NCBI GenBank assembly: GCA_036351115.1 | Contig: JAZBOL010000051.1 | Span: 24,058-88,057, forward strand | Length of the DNA stretch: 64,000 nucleotides | Direction of reading: 5' to 3' | From: Marinihelvus sp036351115 | Lineage (GTDB): Bacteria; Pseudomonadota; Gammaproteobacteria; Xanthomonadales; SZUA-36 | Program-made: the position numbers and the translations under genes | The notes under the pieces: model-generated | The model's database searches: none | What the model was told of the DNA's origin: nothing | The model's input: only the letters and a program-made list of their open reading frames with translations | In this document: one piece after another, positions 38,470-47,728 of the stretch | Layout of the letters: each line of letters opens with the position of its first letter | Numbering within the stretch: position 1 is the stretch's first letter

Positions 38470-41400
38470 ATGAATCGCGCACAGCCAAGCCGGGTCAAGC
38501 AATGGCTTCGGCGCCTGAGGACGCTCCTCTGGACCGCCCTGGCGCTGACGATCATCGGCCTGGCCGTGCTGGTGGGGGTCGGCAAGTTGCTCATGCCCTA
38601 CAGCGAACGCTTCAAGCCGAGGTTGGAGGCCGTGCTGGCGGAGCAATTCAACCAGCCGGTGAGGCTCGACGCGTTCACCGGCGAGTGGAAGGCGTTCGGG
38701 CCCCGAATCAGCCTCGAGGGCGTGAATCTGCTGGGGGGGCCAGACGGCGAGGGCGCCCTGGCCATCCAGCGGGCCGCGCTCGACATCAAGCCACTCAATG
38801 CCCTGATTGCCGATCGCCCGCTCTATTCCTTCCGCATCATCGGTGCCGACCTGACGCTGGTGCGCACGGCGGACGGCCGGCTCGAGCTGTCCGGGCTCGG
38901 GCTCAGTGGCCGCCGGGTGGACGAGCCTGCGCAGAACCGCGGTTCGGGCCTCGGCAACCTGGCCCGCGTCGGCGAGATCCGGCTCCAGGATTCACGCTTT
39001 TCGTTTCGGGACGTGGCCCAGGATCTTCAGTTCCAGCTCGACGGGATCGATGGCCGCCTCCAGCTTCGCGGTGAAGTCCTGGCGCTCGAGGTGCAGGCCA
39101 GCCTCAACGATACCCGGCGCGGGCTGGTGCTCGGCGACCTGGCCGCGACGGCTCAGGCGAGGCTGGACGGCAACGCGCTCCAGGATCTCGAGTTCCACCT
39201 GGAAACCGGCGAGTTGATGCTCGACGAGCTCGCCCTCGATCTGCCGGATCATCCGCTGAAGCCGGTATCCGGGCGGGTCAACGCCCAGCTCTGGGGCGCC
39301 TGGGCGCCCGGGCTGCCGCTGCGGATCGACGGGGTGGCCGACCTGCGTGACGCCGGGCTGGATACGGGTCGGGAACAGCTGTTTCTCGACCGGCTCAACG
39401 CCCGTGTGAACTGGCGCTGGAACAACAAGACCCAGTGGCGCCTGGACCTGGCGGACGTGCGCGTCGCGGAGAACGGACGCGACTGGGTCGCGCCGCGCAT
39501 CGCCGTCGAGCGTAACCTCGAGGGTGGCATCGCCGCCTGGGTGGGGACCGATTCGATCCAGGCGGAGTTTCCCCTGCAGGCGGTGCAGGTGTTCATGCGC
39601 GAGCTGGGCTACAACTGGCCGAGGGTCGCGCCCACGGCCGGCCGCGGGCTGGTGACGGATTTCGATCTCGTCATCAACGCGAATCGCAAGCTCGCCGCCG
39701 CTTCGGGGGAATTCGAGAATCTCGAGGTGCTGGGCTGGGGCGACTGGCCCCTGGCCCGCGGCCTGTCCGGCCGCATCGACCTCGCCTTCGGTGAGGGCAG
39801 CGTGTTTCTCGGCGGCGAAGACGTCACCATCCGCTGGCCGCGCAACTTCCGGGAACCGCTGGTTGCCGATCTCGAGGATTGCGAGGTGGAGATCCTCTGG
39901 GACGAATCGAACCATTACCAGATCGACGCCTTGCCGTGCCCCGTGGTGAGCGAGGTCATCGAAGGCCGGGCCCGCCTTCGCTTCGTCAAGAGCGAGGGCA
40001 AGCCCTGGGTCGACATCAATGTGGCGGTTGACCGCGCCGACCTGGCGTCCCTGGCGCCCTACTGGCCTGCCAGTGCAATCAAGCCCCGCGTGCTGGAATG
40101 GATCGACCGGAGCATCCTGGCGGGCAGCGCCGAGAATGCGCGCTTCGTGCTGCGGGGCGACATGGACGATTTCCCGTTCCGGTCCAACGAAGGCACCCTG
40201 CGTGCGGAAGTTCCCGTGCGGGGCGCCACGCTGGACTACACGGACAACTGGCCCCGGGCCGAGGGCATCGCCGCGCAGCTGCGCGTGGACGGTGCGGCCA
40301 TGTCCATTCGCGGGTCGATTGGCCGTATCGGGGGCGCTGCGGTCGGACAGGCCGAGGCGCGGATTCCCGATCTCCAGGCGCCGGTGCTGGCCCTCGACTA
40401 TCTCAGCGAGACCGATCTGCCGGCGTTGCGGTCCTTCATCGAGGCCACGCCGTTGCTCGACAACAGTGAGCTCGAGCTGGACAACTTTCTCCTTGAAGGG
40501 AATGGCACGATTCGTGGCGCACTGTCTCTTCCCCTCGGGGATTCGCCCGGTGAGCCTGCCCTGGCGGGAACGCTGACGGTGTCGGACGGCACCTTCGAGG
40601 AGCGCGAGTCGGCGTTCCGGCTGGAGACCGTGGCGGGAGAGATTCGGTACACGCAGGAGGGAATCGACGGCGATGAGCTGTCCACCACGTTCGACGGCTG
40701 GCCGGCCACCCTGGGCTTCAACGCGGCCTGGGGCGCCGAACGGCCTTTCGACGCGCGCCTGGCGGGTCGCTTTCCCCTCTCGCTCCTGCTGGCGCGAACA
40801 CCGCTGGCGGAAGGTCCGCTACTGGACCGGTTCCAGGGGACCGCCGACTGGACCGCGAGTTTCAGTGTCGTTCCGGAAGGGGACGGCGAGCCATCGGCGC
40901 TGTGGCTCGACATCGAGTCCAACCTCGACGAGGTCAGCCTGGATCTGCCGGAGCCCCTGGCCAAGCCGGCGGGCGAAGCCTGGCCCCTGGCGCTGCGCTT
41001 TCCCCTGCGGGCGCGGGAGCCGGTGATCAGCGCGCGCATCGGTGACCGGGTCGCGGTTTTGCAGGAGAACGACCCCGATGCACCGCAGCGCGCCGTTCGC
41101 GGCGCCATCCAGCTCGGCGCCGGTTCCCCGGCGCTCCCGGCAGTGGGGCGCTACACGCTCTCCGGCACGACCGAAGCGCTGGACCTCGACGGCTGGGTCG
41201 ACCTCGTGGTGGACCTGGCCCGGGCCGACGCGACCCTCGGTTCGCTGTCCCTGAGTGCGAGTGATGTCCGCGTGGGCTCCGTCATGCTGCTCAACCGCCG
41301 TTTCGACAATGTCACCCTGGGGTTGGCCACGGAGGATGGTGTGCTGACCGGGCGCTTCGACAGCGAGGCCCTGGCGGGGGATTTGCGTTACCAGCGCAAC

Positions 41401-42363
41401 CCGAGCGGGACCCACAGTCTTTCCGCGCAGCTGGACCGGCTCTGGCTCGCGGATGCGGAAGACGAGGGTGCGAACCTGGAGTCCGACCCGAGCACGTTGC
41501 CGGAGATGCGGTTCTACGTACAGGACTTCCGGTTCATGGGGCTCGATCTCGGCGAAACCCGGCTCGAGGCCTATCCCGTCGCCAACGGACTGCACGTGGA
41601 AACGCTCGATTCGGTCTCCGAGCAGCTCAACTTCCAGGCGCGGGGTGACTGGCTCGTGGACGACGCGGGGGGCAGTCGCTCCGATTTCGATATTGTGCTG
41701 TCCTCAGAGAGCCTCGGAAACCTTGTTTCTGCCCTGGATCTGTCCTCCGTGCTGGTTGGCGGTCAAACCCTGGTCCGTTACGATGCGTGGTGGCCGGGGC
41801 CGCCGACGGCTTTCGACCTCGCGCGTCTCAATGGCCAGATGACGTTCAGCGTGGTGGACGGCCGCATCCTGAACGCTGATCCCGGTGCCGGACGCGTGCT
41901 GGGGCTTCTCAGCCTGGGCGCACTTCCGCGGCGTCTCGCGCTGGATTTCAGTGACGTTTTCGAGTCAGGCTTCGTTTTCGACCAGGCGAATGCCACGGTA
42001 CGGCTGGACAGCGGCACCGCCTACACCGATGATTTCGTCCTCGAGTCCACGGCGGCGCAGCTGCTCGTTACGGGGTCCTCCGATCTCGAGGCCAAGGCGT
42101 TTGATTACACGATGGTCATCAAGCCCGGGGTCAGCCAGGCTTTGCCGGTGATCGGCGCCATTGCCGCCGGGCCGGCCGGTGTCGCCGCGGGCATCGCCCT
42201 GCAGGAGCTCCTGCGCGAGGCGCTCGGCGGCGCCGCGGAGGCTCGGTACCGGATTACGGGGCCCTGGTCCGAGCCCGACGTGCAACGCATCCAAACGAAT
42301 CCGTCGCCGACGACTCCGCCCGAGGCCGCGACGGCGCAAACCCAATCGACGGAAGGAACATGA
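38470..42363 (+). CDS. yhdP: AsmA-like envelope protein YhdP
   Basis: A 1297-residue protein: one N-terminal transmembrane helix (about 17-43, LLWTALALTIIGLAVLVGVGKLL), then a very long beta-rich region with the DUF3971/AsmA2 pattern (FKPRLEAVLAEQFNQPVRLDAFTGEW at the start; GVAAGIALQELLREALG and YRITGPWSEPDVQRI at the end). YhdP, with TamB and YdbH, forms periplasm-spanning bridges that move phospholipids to the outer membrane. It is placed between rng and tldD as in E. coli and overlaps tldD by 4 bp. Confidence 0.93.
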   Translation: MNRAQPSRVKQWLRRLRTLLWTALALTIIGLAVLVGVGKLLMPYSERFKPRLEAVLAEQFNQPVRLDAFTGEWKAFGPRISLEGVNLLGGPDGEGALAIQRAALDIKPLNALIADRPLYSFRIIGADLTLVRTADGRLELSGLGLSGRRVDEPAQNRGSGLGNLARVGEIRLQDSRFSFRDVAQDLQFQLDGIDGRLQLRGEVLALEVQASLNDTRRGLVLGDLAATAQARLDGNALQDLEFHLETGELMLDELALDLPDHPLKPVSGRVNAQLWGAWAPGLPLRIDGVADLRDAGLDTGREQLFLDRLNARVNWRWNNKTQWRLDLADVRVAENGRDWVAPRIAVERNLEGGIAAWVGTDSIQAEFPLQAVQVFMRELGYNWPRVAPTAGRGLVTDFDLVINANRKLAAASGEFENLEVLGWGDWPLARGLSGRIDLAFGEGSVFLGGEDVTIRWPRNFREPLVADLEDCEVEILWDESNHYQIDALPCPVVSEVIEGRARLRFVKSEGKPWVDINVAVDRADLASLAPYWPASAIKPRVLEWIDRSILAGSAENARFVLRGDMDDFPFRSNEGTLRAEVPVRGATLDYTDNWPRAEGIAAQLRVDGAAMSIRGSIGRIGGAAVGQAEARIPDLQAPVLALDYLSETDLPALRSFIEATPLLDNSELELDNFLLEGNGTIRGALSLPLGDSPGEPALAGTLTVSDGTFEERESAFRLETVAGEIRYTQEGIDGDELSTTFDGWPATLGFNAAWGAERPFDARLAGRFPLSLLLARTPLAEGPLLDRFQGTADWTASFSVVPEGDGEPSALWLDIESNLDEVSLDLPEPLAKPAGEAWPLALRFPLRAREPVISARIGDRVAVLQENDPDAPQRAVRGAIQLGAGSPALPAVGRYTLSGTTEALDLDGWVDLVVDLARADATLGSLSLSASDVRVGSVMLLNRRFDNVTLGLATEDGVLTGRFDSEALAGDLRYQRNPSGTHSLSAQLDRLWLADAEDEGANLESDPSTLPEMRFYVQDFRFMGLDLGETRLEAYPVANGLHVETLDSVSEQLNFQARGDWLVDDAGGSRSDFDIVLSSESLGNLVSALDLSSVLVGGQTLVRYDAWWPGPPTAFDLARLNGQMTFSVVDGRILNADPGAGRVLGLLSLGALPRRLALDFSDVFESGFVFDQANATVRLDSGTAYTDDFVLESTAAQLLVTGSSDLEAKAFDYTMVIKPGVSQALPVIGAIAAGPAGVAAGIALQELLREALGGAAEARYRITGPWSEPDVQRIQTNPSPTTPPEAATAQTQSTEGT

Positions 42364-43802
42364 GCGAAACCCTCAAGAACGCGACGGAACAATTGCTTGT
42401 CCCCGGTGGCCTGGACCAGGGTGACCTGGCGACGGTCATCTCCCACCTCATGGGGGCCAATATCGACGGGGGCGACCTGTATTTCCAGCACGTGACCCGG
42501 GAGGGCTGGTCGCTGGAGGACGGGCGGGTGCGCAACGCCTCCCACACGGTGGAGCAGGGTGTCGGCATTCGGGCGGTGGCCGGGGAGAAAACCGGCTTCG
42601 CCTATGCCGACGAGATCGTCCTGCCGGCCCTGCTGGAGGCGTCCGGCGCGGCCCGCGCCATCGCGCGGCAAGGGCAGGATGGCAGCCTCGCCGCCTGGAC
42701 GCGTCGCGATCCGGTGGCGCTTTATGCCGCGGACGACCCGATCGGCTCCCTCGAGGCGGCAGACAAGGTCGATCTGCTCCGCCAGATCGATGCCTATGCC
42801 CGTTCCCTGGACCCCGCGGTCAGCCAGGTCATGGTCAATCTCGCCGCGACCCATGAAACCGTGCTTGTCGCCGCGGTCGACGGCGACCTCGCCGCGGACA
42901 TCCGCCCCCTGGTCCGCCTGTCGGTCACGGTCATTGCCGAGAAGGACGGCCGCCGGGAGCAGGGCAGTGACGGTGGTGGCGGCCGCTTTAGCTACGAAGC
43001 GCTGATCGCGGAGGGCGCCTGGCGGCGCTTCGCCGACGAGGCGGTGCGCCAGGCCCTCGTCAACCTGGAGGCGGGCGACGCCCCGGCGGGCCCCATGCCG
43101 GTGGTGCTGGGTCCCGGCTGGCCCGGCGTGCTGCTGCACGAGGCCGTCGGCCACGGCCTCGAGGGAGACTTCAACCGCAAACGGACGTCCGCCTATTCCG
43201 GCCGGATCGGCGAGCAGGTGGCGGCCCGGGGCGTCACCATCGTGGACAACGGGACCCTGGAAAAACGAAGGGGCTCCCTGACCGTGGACGACGAAGGGAC
43301 GCCCACGGGCAACACGGTGCTCATCGAGGACGGGATCCTGCGCAACTACATGCAGGACAAGATGAACGCGCGCCTCATGGGGATGAAGCCCACGGGTAAC
43401 GGGCGGCGGGAGTCCTTCGCCCACCTGCCCATGCCGCGCATGACCAACACCTACATGCTCGCGGGTGCGTACGACCCCCGGGAGATCATCGCGAGCGTGG
43501 ACCGGGGGCTTTACGCCGTGAACTTCGCCGGCGGCCAGGTGGACATCACGTCCGGTCGCTTCGTCTTTTCCGCGAGCGAGGCCTACCTCATCGAGAACGG
43601 CAAGGTGACACGACCCGTGCGGGGCGCGACCCTGATCGGCAACGGCCCGGACGCCATGACGAAAGTCAGCATGGTGGGAGACGACCTGGCGCTGGATTCA
43701 GGAGTCGGGGTCTGTGGCAAGGACGGTCAAAGCGTGCCGGTCGGCGTGGGTCAGCCGACGCTGAAACTCGACGAGCTGGTGGTCGGGGGCACGGACGCCT
43801 GA
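42360..43802 (+). CDS. tldD: Metalloprotease TldD
   Basis: A 480-residue subunit of the TldD/TldE protease. The catalytic zinc motif HExxxH is visible in LLHEAVGHGLEGDFNRK; GVCGKDGQSVPVGVGQPTLKLDELVVGGT closes the protein as in other TldD. With PmbA (TldE) it degrades unfolded peptides, for example in microcin B17 and CcdA processing. The ATG overlaps the yhdP stop (ATGA). Its partner pmbA is only 680 bp away, separated by darP on the other strand. Confidence 0.95.
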   Translation: MSETLKNATEQLLVPGGLDQGDLATVISHLMGANIDGGDLYFQHVTREGWSLEDGRVRNASHTVEQGVGIRAVAGEKTGFAYADEIVLPALLEASGAARAIARQGQDGSLAAWTRRDPVALYAADDPIGSLEAADKVDLLRQIDAYARSLDPAVSQVMVNLAATHETVLVAAVDGDLAADIRPLVRLSVTVIAEKDGRREQGSDGGGGRFSYEALIAEGAWRRFADEAVRQALVNLEAGDAPAGPMPVVLGPGWPGVLLHEAVGHGLEGDFNRKRTSAYSGRIGEQVAARGVTIVDNGTLEKRRGSLTVDDEGTPTGNTVLIEDGILRNYMQDKMNARLMGMKPTGNGRRESFAHLPMPRMTNTYMLAGAYDPREIIASVDRGLYAVNFAGGQVDITSGRFVFSASEAYLIENGKVTRPVRGATLIGNGPDAMTKVSMVGDDLALDSGVGVCGKDGQSVPVGVGQPTLKLDELVVGGTDA

Positions 43803-43811
43803 CCTCTCCGA

Positions 43812-44345
43812 TCAGGGCAACGCGGGGAGCGCCGAGGCTTCGTCGCTGTCGCGAAGCAGGCGAAACAGTTTTCGTGCCGACGTGGGGGGCTTGCCCGCGG
43901 CGGCCTCGCGCTGGGCATTGCGCACCAGCTGTCGAAGAGTCTGGGCGTCGATGTCCCGGCGCGTGTCGAGCAGGAGCCCGAGCGCCGTGCTGTCGCCTTC
44001 GAGCAGCCGGTCACGCCAGGCTTCGGTCCGGTGGTGCCGGGCGTTGACCTGGCGGGCCGCATCCTGCCGGGCCTCCAGTGCGGCCTCGACGTCGCCAAGG
44101 TCCGCGAGGCGCAGTTTGCCGGCGAGGAAGCCGAGCTGTCGTTTGCGGGCCACGCGGGCCGTGATGCGCCGGGTGTACTGGATTTCCTCCAGCAGCTCGG
44201 GCTCCAGCGGAAGGGAGAGCAGGACGGGCTCGGGCAGTTCGACGAGCCGCCGGCCGAAATCGAAAAGCGCTTTCGCCTCGCGTTTTCGCTGGCTCTTGCT
44301 GACCGTTTCGTCAGGGGGCGGGGCGCTGTGTTCGGAATCGGACAT
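43812..44345 (-). CDS. darP: Ribosome-associated protein DarP (YjgA, DUF615)
   Basis: A 177-residue highly charged helical protein: SKSQRKREAKALFDFGRRLVELP, then ARVARKRQLGFLAGKLRL and a C-terminal helix. These are DUF615 signatures; in E. coli DarP binds late 50S precursors near the peptidyl transferase centre. ATG 44345 (MSDSEHSAPPPDE) is preferred over an upstream in-frame codon at 44378. It sits on the opposite strand between tldD and pmbA, convergent with tldD (9 bp gap) and divergent from pmbA; in E. coli it is also next to pmbA. Confidence 0.92.
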   Translation of the reverse strand: MSDSEHSAPPPDETVSKSQRKREAKALFDFGRRLVELPEPVLLSLPLEPELLEEIQYTRRITARVARKRQLGFLAGKLRLADLGDVEAALEARQDAARQVNARHHRTEAWRDRLLEGDSTALGLLLDTRRDIDAQTLRQLVRNAQREAAAGKPPTSARKLFRLLRDSDEASALPALP

Positions 44346-44450
44346 GGGTTCCAGGATGTCGATGAGACGGTCAAACAATCCGGACTTCGAATAGGGAAAC
44401 CAGATTTTAAACGTTGCCAGATCCGGGCATTGCCGGGATCACGCATTAAA

Positions 44451-44470
44451 GGCGTTCCAAGGGGAACGCC
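44451..44470 (+). promoter_or_regulatory. Hairpin abutting the pmbA ribosome binding site
   Basis: A perfect 8-bp stem GGCGTTCC (44451-44458) / GGAACGCC (44463-44470) with loop AAGG, immediately followed by the Shine-Dalgarno GGAG (44471-44474) and, 7 bases later, the pmbA ATG. A second imperfect hairpin (GATCC...GGATC, 44421-44441) lies upstream. The pair may stabilise the 5' end of the message or tune initiation. Confidence 0.4.
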
Positions 44471-44481
44471 GGAGACAACTC

Positions 44482-45843
44482 ATGAACACACAGCATAACC
44501 CAGAAGCCGGTCTGCCAGACCGGGAAGCGGAGGCCCAGGCGCTGGAGGTGCGCGTCGCGGAAGCCCTCGACCTGGCGCGCCGCGGTGGCGCCGAGCAGGC
44601 CGAGGTCACCGCCTCCCTGCAGGGCGGCCTCAACGTCACCGCGCGGCTCGGCGAGGTGGAGACCATCGAACACACCCGCGACCGGGGCCTTTCCGTCACG
44701 GTTTACATCAAGCAGGCCAAGGGCCATGCCAGCAGCGCGGACCTGAGTGACGCCTCGTTGCGGAACAGCGTGGAGCGGGCGCTCGATATCGCCCGCTATA
44801 CCGCCGCCGATTCCTGCAACGGACTGGCCGACCCGGAGCGCATGGCCACGTTGTTTCCTGACCTCGACCTCTGGCATCCATCGGTGCTGGACGCGGACGC
44901 GGCCATCGAACGCGCGCTGCGCATGGAAGACAGAGGCCGGGCGGCCACGGGAATCACCAATTCCGAGGGCGCCTCGGTGTCGAGCAGCTTCGGCGTGAGC
45001 GTTTACGGCAACTCCCATGGTTTTCTCGGGCGCAGCGACGGCACGCGGTTCGGCCAGAGCTGCGTACTGATTGCCGGGGAGGGCGGTGGCATGCAGCGCG
45101 ACTACTGGTATGACTCGAGCCGGGCGTTCGAAGATCTCGAGGCGCCGGAGTCGACGGGCGAGAAGGCTGCCGAACGGACTCTTCGCCGGATCGGTGCCCG
45201 CAAGGTCGCGACCGGCAAATTCCCCGTACTGTTCGCCCCGGAAATCGCCCGTTCGATCCTGGGTCACCTCGTGGGTGGCGTGTCCGGAGGCGCCCTGTAC
45301 CGGAACGCGTCCTTCCTCAAGGACACGCTGGGTGAACGCCTGTTTCCCGAAGGGATCGACATCGTCGAGCGCCCCCTGCTGCCCCGGGGACCGGGGAGCA
45401 CGGCCTTCGACGGCGAGGGCGTGGCGGTGTCCGATCGCGCCCTCGTGGAGGGCGGCGTATTGCAGTCCTACGTGCTGTCGAGCTATTCCGCGCGTCGCCT
45501 TGGCCTGGAAACCACCGGTAACGCCGGCGGAGTCCATAACCTCTTCATCGAGGGCAAGGCGCCGCCGGCGGCGGACCTGGTCGGGCAACTCGGCACGGGA
45601 CTGCTGGTCACGGAAGTCATGGGGCAGGGCGTGCGCATGGTCACCGGCGATTACTCCCGGGGCGCCGCCGGCTTCTGGGTGAACAACGGCGTCGTCGAAC
45701 ACCCGGTGGAGGAGGTGACCATCGCCGGAAACCTGCGGGACATGTTTCGCGGCATCGCCGCCGTGGGGGACGACGTGGACCGGCGGGGCAACCTGCAGTG
45801 CGGCTCCCTGCTGATCGAGGGCATGACCGTCGCCGGCAGCTGA
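44482..45843 (+). CDS. pmbA: TldE/PmbA subunit of the TldD-TldE protease
   Basis: A 453-residue PmbA: same fold as TldD but without HExxxH. Characteristic stretches are NVTARLGEVETIEHTRDRGLSVTVY, DSCNGLADPERMATLFPDLDLWHPS, LLPRGPGSTAFDGEGVAV, TTGNAGGVHNLFIEG and VTGDYSRGAAGFWVNNGVVEHPVEEVTIAGNL. It forms the heterodimer with TldD, where TldD carries the zinc. A Shine-Dalgarno GGAG lies 7 bases before the ATG, preceded by an 8-bp hairpin. It converges on the SDR gene with 6 bp between. Confidence 0.95.
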   Translation: MNTQHNPEAGLPDREAEAQALEVRVAEALDLARRGGAEQAEVTASLQGGLNVTARLGEVETIEHTRDRGLSVTVYIKQAKGHASSADLSDASLRNSVERALDIARYTAADSCNGLADPERMATLFPDLDLWHPSVLDADAAIERALRMEDRGRAATGITNSEGASVSSSFGVSVYGNSHGFLGRSDGTRFGQSCVLIAGEGGGMQRDYWYDSSRAFEDLEAPESTGEKAAERTLRRIGARKVATGKFPVLFAPEIARSILGHLVGGVSGGALYRNASFLKDTLGERLFPEGIDIVERPLLPRGPGSTAFDGEGVAVSDRALVEGGVLQSYVLSSYSARRLGLETTGNAGGVHNLFIEGKAPPAADLVGQLGTGLLVTEVMGQGVRMVTGDYSRGAAGFWVNNGVVEHPVEEVTIAGNLRDMFRGIAAVGDDVDRRGNLQCGSLLIEGMTVAGS

Positions 45844-45849
45844 CGGCGT

Positions 45850-46746
45850 TCAGTCCGCGTCGCGAAACTTGTGCGCGTTGCGGTTCGCCAGCCAGCGGCC
45901 GAGACCCGGGAAAGCCCCGGAGATCCACACCAGGAGCTTGTAAACCCCGCCGGGCACGGTCACGACCCGCGGCTTGTCGCGCAGCACCGCGTCCAGGCCG
46001 TCGGCCACGACCTCGTCGGCCTGCAGCCAGAGATACCCCGGCAGCTGGCTCACGCGATCCCGGGTGCCGGTGACATCGTGAAACTCCGAGTAGGTGAAAC
46101 CCGGGCACAGGGCGCTCACGCGCACGCCATGGGGGGCGCCTTCCTGCGCCAGCGCCTCGGAAAACTTGATCAGGAAAGCCTTGCTCGCGCCGTAGAGGGT
46201 GTGTCCCGCGGTGCTGGGTGACAGGCCCGCCACCGATGCCACGTTGATGATGTGTCCCCGTCCGCGCGCGATCATGCCCGGCATGAGGCGCCAGGTCAGT
46301 TCGCACACGGCCGTGACCATGACCTGCAGGAACGCCTGGTGCGTTTCCCAGGGCACGTCGACGAGCTTTCCCGGCACGCCGTAGCCGGCGTTATTGACCA
46401 GCAGCTCCACGGAGATTCCGGCCTCGTCCAGCGCTTGCTGGATGAATTCGCAGGCCGCCGGATCCGAGAGGTCCGCGGTGATGACCCGGCAATCCGCCCC
46501 GTGGCTCTCCCCCAGTTCTTCGGCGATTTCCCGCAGCCGCTCCTCGCGCCGTGCGAGCAACACGAGGGAATAGCCCCGCGCCGCCAGTTGTCGGCAGAAT
46601 TCCAGGCCGATGCCGGCGGAGGCGCCGGTGACCAGCGCCCAGGGCCGTTCACCCGCGGCGCTTCCCCGCATCCGTTCCTTTACCCCTTCCTTCACCTTTT
46701 CCTCGTCGTGCTCCAGCGGCGTCGCGGTCGGCGACGATTCGTTCAT
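45850..46746 (-). CDS. Short-chain dehydrogenase/reductase
   Basis: A 298-residue SDR: cofactor motif TGASAGIGLEF, ARREERLREIAEEL after the second strand (an Arg pattern favouring NADP), NNAGYG, catalytic Ser in NVASVAGLSPS and YGASK with the catalytic Tyr and Lys. The C-terminal 60 residues (YLWLQADEVVADGLDAVLRDKPRVVTVPGG, then a hydrophobic LLVWISGAFPGLG) match the DltE/YqjQ-type classical SDRs. The substrate is unknown. About 25 polar residues precede the fold and an internal Met (MRGSAAGERP) is an alternative start. It is a single gene, convergent with pmbA and divergent from tpiA. Confidence 0.85.
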   Translation of the reverse strand: MNESSPTATPLEHDEEKVKEGVKERMRGSAAGERPWALVTGASAGIGLEFCRQLAARGYSLVLLARREERLREIAEELGESHGADCRVITADLSDPAACEFIQQALDEAGISVELLVNNAGYGVPGKLVDVPWETHQAFLQVMVTAVCELTWRLMPGMIARGRGHIINVASVAGLSPSTAGHTLYGASKAFLIKFSEALAQEGAPHGVRVSALCPGFTYSEFHDVTGTRDRVSQLPGYLWLQADEVVADGLDAVLRDKPRVVTVPGGVYKLLVWISGAFPGLGRWLANRNAHKFRDAD

Positions 46747-46809
46747 GCGGCTATTCTCGGCCGAGACGCCGCGGGCTTCAATGCGAAGGTGACAAGTTCC
46801 CGCGAACGG

Positions 46810-46838
46810 TTGCCCACTACCGGCACGCTCGGTATCCT
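46810..46838 (+). promoter_or_regulatory. Candidate promoter of tpiA
   Basis: TTGCCC (46810-46815), 17-base spacer, TATCCT (46833-46838) in the 179-bp divergent region between the SDR gene and tpiA. Predicted leader about 80 bases. Judged by eye only. Confidence 0.4.
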
Positions 46839-46925
46839 TGCGCTCCCTGTCGAGCCGGGACGGTCTCCGGTGCAGGTCCGTCGCCGCGGCCCGCGTTGCC
46901 GCCCAACATCCTGGAGCACCGAACC

Positions 46926-47681
46926 ATGCGAACCCTCCTCGTTGCCGGAAACTGGAAAATGCACGGCTCCCGGGCCATGACCGACTCCCTTGTCAATGGC
47001 TTGCTGAGCGAGCTGGAAAACCTCCACGGGTTCGACGTGGCCGTCTTTCCGCCGGCGCCTTACCTGTCACAGGTGCAGGAGCTGGCCGACGGCAGCCGCA
47101 TCGCGTGGGGTGGGCAGACCCTGAATCCCAACGCCCAGGGGGCCTTCACCGGTGAAGTGTCCGGAGGAATGCTGGCGGACTTCGGCTGCCGTTACGTCCT
47201 GGTGGGGCACTCGGAGCGCCGCAGCCTGTTCGGCGAATCGGATGCCGATGTCGCCGATCGATTCGCCGCGGCCCTGGAGGCCGGTCTCGAGCCCGTGCTG
47301 TGCCTGGGCGAGTCACTCGAGGAGCGCGAGGCCGGTGACACGGAGCGGGTTGTGGCCAGGCAGCTGGATGCAGTGATCGACCGGTGCGGCATCGAGGGGC
47401 TCGGCCGGGGTCTCCTTGCATACGAGCCGGTATGGGCCATCGGAACGGGCCTGACCGCCACGCCGGAACAGGCGCAAAACGTTCATGCGTTTTTGCGTGG
47501 CAAACTGACCGGGCTGGATGGTATGATAGGCGGTCAAATTCGGATTCTTTATGGCGGCAGCGTGAAAGCGTCGAATGCCGCCGATTTATTTGCCCGGGAC
47601 GATATCGACGGCGCGCTGGTCGGTGGAGCCTCCCTCACGGTCGAGGACTTCATCGGTATCTGTCGCGCCGCGACGGCATAA
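46926..47681 (+). CDS. tpiA: Triosephosphate isomerase
   Basis: A 251-residue TIM barrel: GNWKMHG (catalytic Lys), VGHSERR (catalytic His), AYEPVWAIGTG (catalytic Glu) and YGGSVKASNAADLF (phosphate loop). It interconverts dihydroxyacetone phosphate and glyceraldehyde-3-phosphate. GGAG lies 9 bases before the ATG at 46926. It is followed by secG, tRNA-Leu and the nuo operon, an order kept in many gammaproteobacteria. Confidence 0.97.
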   Translation: MRTLLVAGNWKMHGSRAMTDSLVNGLLSELENLHGFDVAVFPPAPYLSQVQELADGSRIAWGGQTLNPNAQGAFTGEVSGGMLADFGCRYVLVGHSERRSLFGESDADVADRFAAALEAGLEPVLCLGESLEEREAGDTERVVARQLDAVIDRCGIEGLGRGLLAYEPVWAIGTGLTATPEQAQNVHAFLRGKLTGLDGMIGGQIRILYGGSVKASNAADLFARDDIDGALVGGASLTVEDFIGICRAATA

Positions 47682-47728
47682 GCGCCGGACGCGTGACGCG
47701 AGACGAGTAACCGGGATTAGGTGAACAC

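Noticed and set aside
44421..44441. GATCC...GGATC hairpin as a terminator before pmbA
   Set aside because: The stem is interrupted by a G-G mismatch and has no T run on either strand.
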